This document shows, piece by piece, positions 22,990 through 35,780 of a stretch of DNA of 64,000 bases. Below the pieces are notes generated by a model. The model made no database searches and was not told the origin of the DNA. It saw only the letters and a list, made by a program, of their open reading frames with translations. The stretch is from Cardinalis cardinalis. Its lineage: Eukaryota > Chordata > Aves > Passeriformes > Cardinalidae. The DNA lies in the NCBI GenBank assembly GCA_014549065.1, contig JACDOX010000038.1:3479719-3543718 (forward strand), given 5' to 3'. The position numbers and the translations under genes were made by a program. Each line of letters starts with the position of its first letter. The first letter of the stretch is position 1.

Positions 22990-23186
22990 CAGAGGTGTTC
23001 AGATGCTTTTAACCACCGTTGGTGCTTTCGCTGCCTTCAGCCTGATGACCATAGCTGTGGGGACCGACTACTGGCTTTACTCCAGAGGGGTTTGCAAGAC
23101 TAAAACTGTCAGTGAGAACGAAACCAGCAAAAAGAACGAGGAAGTCATGACCCATTCTGGATTATGGAGAACCTGCTGCCTAGAAG
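22976..23186 (+). CDS. CACNG2: CACNG2 (stargazin, TARP gamma-2) first coding exon
   Basis: The exon encodes residues 1-70 plus the first base of Gly71, then the donor GAAG/GTATTT. The start context AATTATGG has A at -3 and G at +4. Residues begin MGLFDRGVQMLLTTVGAFAA. A short cytosolic N-terminus is followed by TM1 at about residues 9-29, then the first extracellular loop with N48-E-T (N-glycosylation sequon) and the claudin/PMP22-family signature G62-L63-W64 with Cys67 and Cys68. From the known family: stargazin is a four-TM auxiliary subunit that traffics AMPA receptors to synapses and slows their gating, and was first linked to voltage-gated calcium channels. The remaining exons, including TM2-TM4 and the PDZ-binding tail, lie beyond the window. 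Identity is secure from near-complete agreement with the conserved N-terminus. Confidence 0.97.
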
Positions 23187-23866
23187 GTATTTGATTCTGG
23201 ACCTCCACACCCCCCCCACCCCTTCCTCTCCCACCACCCCATGTTTCTCCCTCCTCCCCCCAATAAATCCCTCCACATTCCACCATTTTCTCACTTCATT
23301 CCTTTTGCAGTGGATTGAGAGTGGTGGGCTCAGTTACTCAGAGCACAGAGGCAAGAAGACAGGCAAAACATTCACTGTTCTGTTCCCTTCTCCTTCTTTT
23401 CCACCCTCCCCACTCCCACCTTCTCCAAAAATTCACTTCCTCCCTCCAACTAGAATAATGTGTGTGTTACAAAACCACCGAGAGATCCTTTCAAAAAGCA
23501 ACTGTGCAGTCTGCCTGTCTTCAGCTTGTTTGTATTGCCTGGGTAAGCAATGCCAAAATGCTGTGTTATTGCCGTGCTCCGACTGCAACCAGAGAGTGAA
23601 ATAATTGCTCTCTTTGCACAAGGCTTATTTGCAAAGACAAGACTGTGAGTGAGGGGCAATGTGGGGAGGAGGTGATTGCAAAGCACTTTGGATGCAATTT
23701 AGTTCACTTTAGTAAGGAAAAAGAGAGAAAGGGAAGCAACCGTGTTATATCCAAAATGTCTCGTACAGAATGATGCCAGTCATCTCAAACAGAGTTCAGA
23801 GCATTTTGATATGTCTGTAGGCAACCACATCTCACTGGGCTGAATTCAGAGGGGTCTAGTTGGCTG

Positions 23867-23970
23867 GTGATTGGTTTGATTTGGGGCTGGGGTTTTTCCC
23901 CAGTTTGTTTGGTTTTGGGAGGTGGGTTTTGTTTGGGGTNGGTTTTGGGGTTTTGNTTTGTTTTTTTTTA
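23867..23970 (+). repeat. G/T-rich low-complexity tract with G-quadruplex potential
   Basis: Runs of three or four G separated by T-rich spacers, such as TTGGGGCTGGGG, TTTTGGGAGGTGGG and GGTTTTGGGG, ending in a T run. Two N bases occur in it (23940, 23956), as expected where sequencing is difficult. It starts about 0.7 kb into intron 1. Confidence 0.75.
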
Positions 23971-26900
23971 AGGTTTGTGGTAAAGGCTTAAAATAAACAA
24001 GTCTCTGAATGGAGAAATCAGCTGAAGTCTGATGTGGTGAAACTGAACAGCAACTCAGTGACATGTCTGATGACAGAAGAGACACCACTGCAGCCAACTT
24101 CTGGAATCAGACGTTCTAAAGGGAGAGGGAAAGAAAAGAGGGGCCAGTGATTTGCTTTTAAATATGTGCTGCTGAGTACTGCTATTGGTGTACATGTGGG
24201 CTGGGGAGGTGGTCTCCAGCCTGTGCTGGAGGGAGGGGGGCAAGCGATGTAAATGCACGGTTTGTGTTACACACGTAGTGAGGAGAGAGTGAGAGAACAG
24301 GAGCGCACATTAGAGCCCATTGTGAAAGCCCTGTTTGTGAATCAGCTCCCAGCTGGACAGTGGGCTGCCAGGGTTCATGGACATGCAGGGATAAGATCGG
24401 TGCCTGCCGGTGTCCACCGGAGCTGGGTGTGCCTGGAGCTCCCTGTCGGGAGAGAACGGCAAGTGGGTACCGCAGAAATTATTTTCTTAACCCGGCACTG
24501 GGAGAGGGAAGGCAGGGGAAGGGGGAAATAAACTATATATGTTTTGATGTCTCTCACCAAAGAAAGCTAAAGCTGCTATTTGGAAATGGTTGTGTCCAGG
24601 AAGAAGCATGAATTTCCCCCCCGTTCTTGGTGCAAATGGTTNAGTGATGGCTGGACATGTTTTGAATAGCTAAGTGACTTCATTGAGCGATGGTCTATTT
24701 GACGCATACTGCATTTAGTGCCCTTTGTCAACCCAAACTGCTGCCTTTTAACATATCCTGCAGAGGAGCTCTATGCTGAATACTATATGCTGTATCCACG
24801 CCAGAAAATCAATAGCAGTAAATTAATGGGGGATGTTTTAAACACACTTGCTCATACACACGCGCAGATTTCCTGCAAATAGATAAATACATAGAGGTAT
24901 ATATTAATAAAAAATGAAAAGCCTTTCACACAGATATTCATTACAACCAGGGAAGGAGACATCTCCTTAATTAAAAATTAATGAGAGAGAGGGGGGAAAA
25001 AAAAAGCCCAAATGCAAAAGCCATGCAGGGAAGAGAGGCTGCAGGGATGAACTCCCTTCCTGAGCCATGTCCCCAGTCTGGAGGGCGGAGGGAGGCTGGG
25101 GTTGAGATAGAAGGTATGAGGACCCCAGCCAGGAGAGGCAGTGAATTCAGATCATGTCTATCTGCCCACAGAGCCGTACCCAGAGGGACGCGGTCTGAGG
25201 GGGAGGAGGAAGGGGCGGGTGAGGTTTGTCAGATTGGAGGAGCTCGGGGCTCCTTCTCCTTTACATCTGACAGGACCCCACAGGCACTGTTGAGAAGTGG
25301 CTTGCATGGCAAAAGAATGTGCCAGGATGCTTCCAATTAAAAGCTTTGAAGTGCCCCCAGCCCCCACAATGTTGTGCTGCCAGCCCAGGTCCCCTGCCCT
25401 CCCTGCTCATGCTCTCCAGTGGGCTAAAACCCTCATAGCCCTACATGAACGGCATGAAATCCAGCCTGAGCACATCCTGCATGGCCCTGGCAGGGTGCTC
25501 TCACTCACCCCACACGCGTGGGGGTCGGGCTAGCCCAATCCCCCCAGCCTCCCAACGCTGGGCAGCAGCAGCAAGTGGGGTAGGAGGGTGCAATGCACCA
25601 CAGGGGAGCTGAGCCCAGCTCTGAGTGCCTTGCCTGAGGGCACAGGTTGCACTAAAACTTGGATAAAGACTTGGTTTCAAGAGCATCTCAGCAGAAGGCA
25701 AAACCATCCCCATGGGCACATGCTGAGGAGGGCCTGAGCATGGATTTGCCTCGTGAGGTGGCACAGCATAGGTTTGGCACTGACACTGCTGGGATGCCTC
25801 TGCTTGGCTTCCCGCAGCCCCACAGCCTGCATGGGGTGGTGGCTGGCGCTCCCTTGGTCCCAGGACAGCACAGCCAAATGTCCCCACCAGCCCTTGGATG
25901 GCAGGGCTCTTACCATCATGTCTGATCAACTTAGTCGGGGGTATCTTCTTTCTTGTCATAAGGAATCAGAAGAGTGTCNCTGGTTGGTTCCCTCTCCCTG
26001 GTGAAAGCTTTCTGCTGGTGAACAGGAGAGAGAAGGATGCAGCAAAGGCTCCTTTCCCCCATGATACATAGAGTGGGTAGATTTGTGGAGGAAAGATCTT
26101 CGTCTCAGGAGGCTGTAAAAAGGACAAAAACCTTGGGTCTGCGCACAGCCTCCCCATGGTGTGGCAGAGGCACCTGATAAAGGACGTGGGGCAAGCACTC
26201 TTCTCCCGGGGATAGATGTCAGGGCAGGTCTATAGGGTGAGGGAGGTAGTGAAGAGGAGGGCAGGAGGCTTTGTAACAAGAAAATAATCAAAGGAGGAGT
26301 TCAAACTGCCATCTGCTACTGGTAGGAAGCCTCTGATAATGTTGCCTTCATTTCTGGAAACGTGGAGGAACACTGGCATTAGTCAACACTGTAGGCTGTC
26401 AGAGATGGTGGACACCTCATGTTCAAGTTATCATACTAAATTGTCTTTTCTCTTCTTGGCCAAGAGATCCACCAGCAAAAACGGATGTGAGTACTTATCT
26501 TGGGCTCTCTGCACAGATACATTGTTGTCAGAATTGCAAGCTCCTCTCGAAGAATTTGGTTCCCAGGCTTTCAATTTTTGGATTTCCCTCTCTTCTGTCA
26601 TTCTATTCCCTNCAATGGACTTTTAGTCAGCGCTTTCAGATCTTTGTATTATCTCAAAGAAAAGTGCAATTTGGGAAGTTCCTCCTCTATTGGGATTTCT
26701 TTCCCCCTTTTCTTGTGTCCCACAGTGAGCCCCTGCTCCATGGTGGGACTCAAGCAGACAGGTGGTGTCAGTTCACATTACTGCAGATCATGCTTCTGAT
26801 TTTTTCCCTAATCTTCCTCCAGATGATCCTCTCTTAGACTTTGGGGTTGCCCAAATACGTCTCTGGGCCATTTAAAAGTCTCTGCCTTTCAAGAAAAATG

Positions 26901-29240
26901 GTTTTCCTCAGCCCTTTACCTGTATAGGCACAAAACACAAATGAACACTGAACAANTGAGATCTGCAAGCTCATGCCCCACATGGATGCTGCACCTCTTA
27001 CAACTTCGAAATGGCTGCGGATATTCCAGCCTAATTCCTTCTTGGCATTGAATGTTTTAAAACCACTTTTTATTATGAGTGATGCCCTGTCTAATTCTTT
27101 CATTAGCTCCTGTAGATCTCCTACAGGATCTCAAAAAGTGAGGGACAATGCCTTATTAGGGTCTTATGAAGAAAGAAAATGAAATGTATTTCGTATCTGT
27201 AGGTTATTGGTTTTGTCATGTTGTCATCATTATTAAGAAACGGATAGGTCTGGGAGGCTTTTGTACTGAGAAGGCGGGAGAGAAGAGTCCAGGGCAGGCA
27301 GGCATGAGTGATGCACATGGGGTTAGACATCCCTGTAGATCTGACTGGTGTGAAGGCAAGTAATTGAATGGATGTTGGTGGAGAAAATAATTCCTGCCTA
27401 GAGACCCTTCCCAAGGAGAATTAATGAGCTGATCTGTTCCCTTTCCAGCTTGTTATATCTGAACAGTGCATGAGAGCTAAGTGCAGATCCAGTGTTTGCA
27501 AAAATGAAGAACTGACAGCAAAGTGAGGCAGGGCACAGGCAGTGGACAAGCTTCTGCCAGACAATTCTGGCGCTGCGTCGCTTCCTCTCACTGCCTTCTC
27601 CCACTGCCGTTTGTTCCTGGTGCACCTCTTTCCTCTCATGTCCATTTTATATGTGGCTTTTTTCCCTGTTTTCCCTCTTACTTTTCATGATTTTATTTCT
27701 TTCAGCTGTTGTTTCCTGTCAGTGTCCCTAGTTTTGCTCTCAGAATTGCCTGCCGTCCTACTTCCGAGGATCCACAAATCTACAAAGGGTCTTTTCCTTT
27801 CATCCTTGCTGACCTAATCCAGGGCCTTATCTGAAAATTCAGTGGGTGTAGCAGTAGATTAAATCAGGGTCTCAATGTCTTCACAGTTCAGGACCAGGAG
27901 CAACCTAGCCCAGCCGTGAGATGCAGAAGGAGGAAATGACCAGGCACAGTGCTGATTGTTGTTGGCATTGCATCTGATGGGGAAAAAAGGATTCAGAGCT
28001 GGACAGGCCTTGGGTGAAGATGAAGATAAAGGATTTTAAAAAGTGGGGTGGCAGATGGTGAGGAAGAATTACTCAGGATCCCAGACTTGGGTGGGTTTGG
28101 TTCTCCTCTCAGCTTAANTTCACACCTGACTGAAGTCACAGAGAAGGCAGGGATGTGAGGAGTTGAGACCTGCAAGCTCAGCTCCTTTGTAAGATCTGAC
28201 AAAGAAATGCTGTTCCTCACTAGTGAGTTGCTAGAACAGACTTCTAAATTGCTTTTAAATTATGAATCTTCCTGCTGACAGAGAAAGAGGAATGGGTTAA
28301 TACTGTCCTGAAATGCACCAGAAATTGCCTTGCTGAAAAGAGTGAGAGTGAAATGCAGTGGGAGGGACATGGAGGTTCAGTGTGGCAGCAGTAATGTATA
28401 AAGAAATTACACAGAGATAGAACAAATGTCTCTTTGCCAGGGAGACCAGGAGCTATTCCTATCTAATGTTTCCCTTTTAACCCATCCNTTTCCCCATGCA
28501 GCCCTCTGAGCCCCCGTCTCACTTGGTTGCGATTTGGTATGATCTAAGCAAGAGTTTTGGGGGAGGAGAACCACTGAGGTTTGACAGCAGAATCTCCATA
28601 TTTATTTAATTTAAAAGCAGTAGCGAGGCGTTTGCCGGGGGGAGCAGGGAACATTTCAGGCTCTTAGATGGCTCTGCCCCCTGCCCCTGTCTTAAGAGCG
28701 GATTTCCAATCAAGCATACCCGGTTTATCCCAGGGGGAGTCCTCGCTGCTCCATTCTGCGCTGCTTCTCCCTTCCATATCGCACTCGTTGTCAGGGGATG
28801 TGCTGCTGCCTTCCTTTCACAAGCACGAAACCTTCCTGCTTGCAGGGGGCTCTCAAGGAGAGAAGGGGGATGCTGCCAGAGGAATGGCTTACAGCAGGGT
28901 TCCTGCTTCATGTCCTCCCTGCTCAGCCCCCAATCCAAGGCAGCAGCCACCCAGTTAGGCAGCCACTGCTTAGGCATATGCAGAACGCAGTGTAAATACA
29001 ATACACCAAAAAGTTATTTTTCCCTTGCCTATATAACCCCAGCTTTTTCCTTACCCTCCATCTTTGACTCATTCTATCCATCTCCATTTTAATTTGTTCT
29101 CATTTCCCTCCCCTGTTTTTCCTCTTTATTTTTCCCTTTCATCTTTATGTCTCTTCTGTGCTTTCTCTCAAAAGCATTTTCTCCTTCATTATTTCTCCCT
29201 GTTTGTCTCCAAGTTCTCTGAGGCCCATCCCCCTTGCTCT

Positions 29241-29290
29241 GTTATATTATCCTATCTTATATTATCCTATCCTTTGTTATGTTATCTTGT
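29241..29290 (+). repeat. 15-bp tandem duplication with degenerate continuation
   Basis: TTATATTATCCTATC occurs twice in a row at 29242-29256 and 29257-29271, followed by a related CTTTGTTATGTTATC. It sits inside a longer pyrimidine-rich section. Confidence 0.8.
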
Positions 29291-30519
29291 CCTTGCTCCT
29301 CTCCATCCCCTTTGCCGCTGCTGTCGCATTTCTCCATCCTCCATCCTCTTCTCCCTGCCATCATTTCCCCTTGTCTTTACCCACTCTTACATATAGTCAT
29401 TCCCTCCATCTAAAGGACCCCATTCTTTGGGAGCTGTGCTGCCTGTGTGCTCTAAATAAGCACTTTTCCAGCCTCTTTCTGGCTGTTCCCCTCCTCCTTT
29501 CTCCAGCCAGTGCCCCCTCCTCAAAGCAGCGTATGACACCAGTTGCTGTCACTGTCTGCTCTTACTAGCAGCCCAGCTACCTCTGAGTGGGGTGAGACCC
29601 GAGCCCCTCCCTCTGCTCCCCTCATTGCTCACTGCCTGTGGTCGGTCCGAGCTCCCTCCACTTTGCTGCCTCCAACCTCCCATGGCCGGAGGGCTCACTG
29701 GCAGCTCAGCTGATGAGCTGGCTCATCTGCGTGCAGCCAGCAACTGGGCTGGAAGGAGCTCGTGGCAGCCCTAAATGCCCTCCCTGGCAACCCTCAGACA
29801 TGGATCAGGCCAGGATCCAAATGGAAAATAAGGGTCTCTCAAAGCCATAACCCTGGGGCGGTTGTTGTGCACCACAGTGAAGGATCTCTGGTTGTCAGGG
29901 AGAAGAGTCTCAGCGAGCAGTCGTCCTTTTTGAACTGTTTTCAGGGAAATTATTTTCTCTGACATTCTCAGGAATACCTAAGCTGGGGAAGTGAATGGGG
30001 CTGGGGGCTCCAAGCCCCATGCTTTTCTGAATGAACCTCAGTGAGGAGGGGCAGAGGGTATCACTGGCTGGTGAGAAATGGGGGACTGTGTACCATGCAG
30101 GGCTCTACATGAACCGTGGTGACTCACTGGGTGCCAGAAACAGGGACACTGCTGTTAATGGTCTGTTGCAGCACATGGCAAGTGTGCTGCACTCCACCAC
30201 CAGCAAGTCNCCAAGCATAAGGAGTGAAGCAAAGGGGTCAGCAGAGAGTGCAGAAGCAAGGGTTATCTNAGGGTGGGGTGTTGCAAAGTCAGAATAGAGT
30301 TCATAAAAGGGAGACAGGGACAAGGAAGAGCAGGAAGGTCGTGTATGAAGGCTAGGCATGTTTGCCTGGAAAAGGAGGTGAACGAGAGGGAAAGTGATTG
30401 GATTGTGTTGAATAATGAATGGACTAGAGAAGGTGGATCAGTAGCTCTTGATTTCCCCATTTTGTAACACACAGACAAGAGGACCTGACATGAGTCACAG
30501 GAGACCCAGTTAAAGCTTT

Positions 30520-30640
30520 CTCATTTGATGCATATCAGGGCTGTGGAGCTCACTGCCACTGGAGCTCTCATGGCCAAGATTTTAACAACATTCAGCAAGC
30601 AAGTGGGCATTTACGACAGAGTTCACGAAAATTAAGCATC
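30520..30640 (+). mobile_element. Possible old CR1-like fragment
   Basis: GGGCTGTGGAGCTCACTGCC, followed by CTCTCATGGCCAAGATTTTA, resembles the CR1 3' section that reads roughly GTGGAACTCCCTGCCACAGG with GCCAAGAGTTTA in many copies. Divergence is high and there is no octamer tail, so the assignment and edges are tentative. Confidence 0.4.
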
Positions 30641-32159
30641 CTCCTAATGGATGTGAACAGCATTTTGGGTGTTTTGTAATTCGGCAATTAAGCCAGTCAC
30701 CATAAAAAACTAGGATAACATTTCACAAGGGCAGTCTATCCCCTATCTGACTGCCATGTGGTTCTTGCCTCTTCCCTGAAACATTTGTCAGGGATTAAAC
30801 AGAGCTCAGATTTACTTAGTCTGGCATTTCTTTTGTTTCTAGATGCTATGCTATGCAGTTGCAATGTAAGATGCAAACTAGGACTGCATTTCTGCTGGTG
30901 TCAATGACTGCCCTAATTTGACAAATTAACAGTGAATTTAGGTATTTCTATCATATTTTGCTAGGAAGGATCTGGGATATAGAGAGCAATTAAGAGCATA
31001 TGGAATTAAGCGGAGTCCTTTTTCTTCACACCCCAGGGTATAAAGTAAGTAGCTGGCAATGAAGGTGCTATATATGTGCAAAGAATTATTANTGTTGAAG
31101 TCCCTGCTTCCCAGAAAGCAATAGGCTTTGGGTCTCTTTGATGCTATCACAACTAAATTAGAAACAAGGGTGTCTCTCCTCTTGTATCTGTGGAAATGAT
31201 GACTGCACTGGCATGCGATGACGTACAACACTGTAGTGTTTCTGTGCACAAGAGATGGAGGCCCAGTTCTCCCCTCGTTGCTCTGATGTGATCTCGGTGA
31301 CTCGGATGGAGCCACGCTGCTTACGCTGCCCNTGTAGGCAAGGGGAGAGTGAGGCTGAGGAAGGGCTGTGTGTGCTTCCAGCATCCGTGCCCCCAAGGTC
31401 ACCGCGTGTCCCCGCTCCGCCAGTGACGTACCCAACCAACCAGGGGCTAAATTCACTTCTAGTATGAGTAGGTGTGACAGCCCCAAAGGTAATGAGATTC
31501 TGCATTTATTTATGCCAGCTGTTCACCAAGTCCAGCAGTTCCTTCNTTAATTATTCCCATTTTCATCATCTTTCACCCTCATTAGGAATATTTGACTTAG
31601 TTGCTCTTCCTGTGGGGCAAAAATTCTCATACAGATTCCTCACCTTGGATGGGTGAGTGTGTAAAATGGCAGAGGTGACCATGAACTTGCTGGCATTCAC
31701 GTTGCGCTTTCTCTTCTTTCTGCATTTCTATCTTTATCTGAACCTCTCTTTTTTATTGACAGCTTTCTGTCTCCCAGACCTGTTTATTCTCCTTGCGTTA
31801 CAGAAAAGCTCTCCCATAAAATTCCAGACTACTCAATCAGAGTTTTCATATCAAGCCCTGCAGGACAGGTGAAATCCACTTCTCTTTCTGTGGCACAGGT
31901 GACTAAAGTATTTATACTAGCTTCCTGTCAAATCTATAACTCCCCAGAGAAGCATATGGACTTTATACTGCATTTCCTATTCCCCCAGAGCATATACTCC
32001 TATCTTCTAGCTGTGAAAAACAGAAAATGAGGATGGTATACAAAAACTTGAGAATGCAATGTCATCCTATTCATGGGTAGGGATTTTTCTGATGTGTGTT
32101 TTTGCTAGAAGCAAACANCTATGAATTTCTGATTTAGCTTGTTGTATAAAGAATACATT

Positions 32160-32790
32160 CTGTCAAATAAAGAATAACACTATCCACCTCCGTTCCTTGG
32201 ATTTTCTATCCCTTTCTGATTTTTCTCTTCCTATTTCTCAGTTTTCATTCTCCTTCTGAACATGGTATTTTTTTTTTTTAGTGCTGGTTTTATTTTTCTC
32301 CTCCCACTCCTTCCTAACAACATTTCATTCTTAAATTTGCTATCACTCAGGGAACTTCTCTCTTTCTTCAGGTCTTGTTTATATCACCAGTGTAGCTGCA
32401 ATGAGATGGATCATGCTTGAACACTGAATATTTCCCAAGTTTATGGTTGTGTTCATTCAGTATCACAGATCACTGTGAATCAAGCGACTTTTCATCCAAC
32501 CCTATTTGCTGACTTCTGCAACCTTACTGTGACCTGTCCATTGTAAACAGTAAATTTCTCAGAACCTGTTCTTGGAGCTTCATCTCCTCCTGAGGATGTT
32601 NCATAATATTTTTCTTTCTTAGTTCAATTTTTTTTTTTCACCTTTGGTTTTCAGTTTTCTTCATCCTCTTCATCATTCTTCTTCAGAATTTGCTGTTTCT
32701 TCATCTCTTCTCTTTTTTCCACATCATCTCTCATGTGTGGATTTTTCTCCCACAGTCCTAACCCTTGATGATGTTTCCCCTCTNCCTTTT
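32160..32790. repeat. Pyrimidine-rich block in intron 1
   Basis: Mostly C and T on the + strand with several runs of eight to eleven T, for example CTTTCTGATTTTTCTCTTCC and GGTATTTTTTTTTTTAGTGC. Two such runs are followed by AG and could mimic splice acceptors. No exon follows them. Confidence 0.6.
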
Positions 32791-32902
32791 ACATTTCCAG
32801 CCCATAGTCCTTCTGGGTAGGAACTAGTCCCCTTGATCTCATCCCATCCAGCCTCTTTGGAGAGGTGGTGGAAAAGGACTCACAACTAACTCTGTTGAAA
32901 TG

Positions 32903-32930
32903 TGCATGTGTGCACATGTGCACACATGCA
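32903..32930. repeat. Perfect 28-bp palindrome of alternating purine-pyrimidine
   Basis: The left arm TGCATGTGTGCACA is followed directly by its exact reverse complement TGTGCACACATGCA. All 28 bases alternate pyrimidine and purine, so the site can form either a cruciform or Z-DNA. Confidence 0.95.
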
Positions 32931-35659
32931 TGTCCCTTCAGATATGATTGGTGATGAATTGGTATGAAAGATTGGTGTTTGAGAAGAAGTGGTTTGATTT
33001 TGANTTTTGCCTTTCAGGCGGCCATGAGGAGTCATTCCCAAATGTAGATGCCCCACAGANTTGCCTTCAGGGTACAGGGTGTCAAGGGACCAACCATCAG
33101 GAATTTCTGCTGCTTTGTTCTAGATTCAAGCATTGTCCTTTTCCTTAGGCTGAGAGTCATGGGTTTTTGAAGGGCAGTGGCAGAACCATGAAAGAAGGCA
33201 TTTTTCTCTTGCTCATTTTTGAGTGAGGAGTGAATGAACTGTGATAAATATTTTTCTGTATGTAACTAGAGCTGTCTCAAAGAAGTGGCAGAGGAAACAG
33301 ATGGCAGAGGCCCTTTATAGGCAGCTGCTGTTGTCTCTTAAGGTGTCACCATCACAAGAAAAGCGGTTGTAATTGGGGAGCTTCAAGATCTGAAAGGACT
33401 GAAAGGACTTGAGCAGAAAAGAATGTCATTCTGCCTGAAGGCAGGCGGGAGGGGGACGGAAATCAAATATTCAGAGACAAAAAGTACAGGGAATAGGTTG
33501 GAGCCACTATGAAGTTTTTCTGAATTTCACAACCACAGGATGGATGGTTTCCCTGTGTTTGGGATTTCGTAATTGGCCACAGACAGTAGGAACATTTTAA
33601 GCAGGGTGAAGAGCTGTTTTAGTTTATTTTGGGGACAGCAAGAGGGGTCAGTGTCCAGTGGAAACAANTGAGTGAGAGTCTGAGATCCTCACTGCACTGT
33701 GGAAATGCAGTTGGGCAGGAGTGAAGAAAGGTCCAGGAATAGCTGTCTCCAGGCTCCTTTCTCCTCCAATTGCTTCCAAGCACTACTGCAGTGCATGCTT
33801 TTGGTATGGGGGATGCTACAGTTTGGTGTAGAAGCTTCTGTCCCAGATATTCCTCAAAATACCTGCCTGGAGCCCTGTGATCTCAGTGTATGCAGGACAG
33901 AGAGAAATTGTAAGCTGACCTGTGAAATAACAGAAGCGGAGACATGTAGCTGCTCCCTAAAAAATAACCAGGCTTTGATTCCTTCATATCTTCCAGGCTT
34001 GGGGGGGATTGCACAATGGACTAGACCTCTAAGTCTTCCAAACATGGAATTGTTTTAATCTTTCCTGCTGCCCACGTGTCTCCTGAAGTAGGAGCCATGT
34101 ATTTCTTTCAAGGAAGAGAAAATACACAGAAAAAGTTCAATAGGAGAATTTGGGAGGAAGCCTGGGAGGATGATAGGGTCTCTCATGAAGTGCAAGGGTT
34201 TGGGGCAACAGAGCAGCTGTGAACAGGCTTGCTGCTGGAGATAATTGGCGCTCAACATTGCACAGTGTCCTTTAGCTGAGGATTCCATTGGAACTGTACT
34301 CAGTAGCCTCAAAGGGAACAACTGCCAAGAGCAGAGCAGAGCAGTGCAGCTGCTTTGCTGTTGGGAAAGGGAGCAAAACAGAAAATAATATGTCTACCCT
34401 GCTGAGTGAACTGCAATGCAAACAGCAGCACAGCACAGGAAAATGCATGGGACTGACAATTTTTCTAAACTTTAGGTGAGCACAACTCTTTCTCAATCAT
34501 TGCTCTGTTCTTCCCCTCTTCATCCATCACTTTGTCCATCTGTTCACAGGAAAGCATAACTCAGAAAGGACAAGAATAACTTTCCAGGAATTAATTCCAG
34601 GGGCTGTCTAAGATCACAGGAGAAAGGTGTTTTTCTGTGTGCTGCATCATTACAGCTTGGCCCACATTTACAGGAACAGTGAGGGGAAAAGCATTCAGAG
34701 CAAAGCAAGACTGTGAGAAAGAGCATTGTGACAATATAAAGGCACCAGGACCAGGGAGGACTTCTATTCTTCTGCAGAAACTGAAGGGATGGGTTGTTTC
34801 TGGAAGTAAACCAACTCAGCTATGGAGGAAAACATCTCTGTGTGCTGGAAATGGAGGGACATTTGGGGCTGGAAGGGTCTGTGGCAGCACAACTGGCCAG
34901 AAGGAAACATTAGGCAAGAGAGGACCCAGGACTTGGCCACAGCATGACAAGGGAAGNTGGTAATAGGAATGCAGTGTGCATGCTGGAAGGAGATAATTGA
35001 GATACATGGTCTGAAAGAGGAAGATGAGTCAGAAGAAATTCTGGGACTCAGAGGTAGGAGAGGTTTGAATTGCTGAGAGAAGCAGGAGTATCAGATAGAG
35101 CTGATGGATGGAGAGACAGACCTCCTCATCCATCTTCTCTGAATTGTGGAATGGGATGGTAGATGCCAACATCTACTATCACTAACAGCGCTCCCTCTCA
35201 CTCCTTCCTGCCCCAGCCTATGGGAGACAGAAGGGTTCAGACACAGAAAGACTGGGCAGGATCAATCACATAGACCAACCAGTCTTGGACCTCCAGCAGT
35301 TTGGAAAGTGTGACCAGTGGTTTTTACTCCATACAGTGAAGTTTGAAAAAGGAAAGAAGAAACAAACTAGCTGAAGCATGACATTTTAGACTTGACTTGG
35401 TGATGCCAAGAAAGGCAGACACAGCCACCTCATATATTGAGGCTCTGTGCTGGTCTCATACTGGAAGCACATGAATTTGTCCTTCTTCTCGAGTCTTTGG
35501 GTACAGTTTTCATAGCAAAGAACCCATGTTTTGGCTAGATTATCTTTGGTAAAGTACAGGAACTAACACTTAATGCTCTTCTCTGGCTGCTGTTTTTTGG
35601 TGGAGATTTTCTGAGAATTTTACCTTTTCTTGCCATTGTGCCATTGCAGCTGCACAAAA

Positions 35660-35780
35660 AGTGCTTCACATAGGGTGGAAACACCTTTATGCTAGACACT
35701 GTGCACACAGAAAACTGTTGTCCCTACATCAAAGTGACACTCTAAGATGACAAATGACATGTGAAAGGCAGCAAAGCAGA
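35660..35780 (+). repeat. Possible ancient SINE/MIR-like remnant
   Basis: ATGCTAGACACTGTGCACACAG, then TTGTCCCTACATCAAAGTG and ACTCTAAGATGACAAATGAC recall the widespread amniote repeat segment with the order 'ctgtacacacaca - agtccctgccccaaagag - ttacaatctaa'. The match is from pattern memory and is very divergent. Confidence 0.25.

Noticed and set aside
32260..32290. T-run followed by AG as a splice acceptor in intron 1
   Set aside because: No open exon with a plausible donor and no CACNG-family peptide follows.
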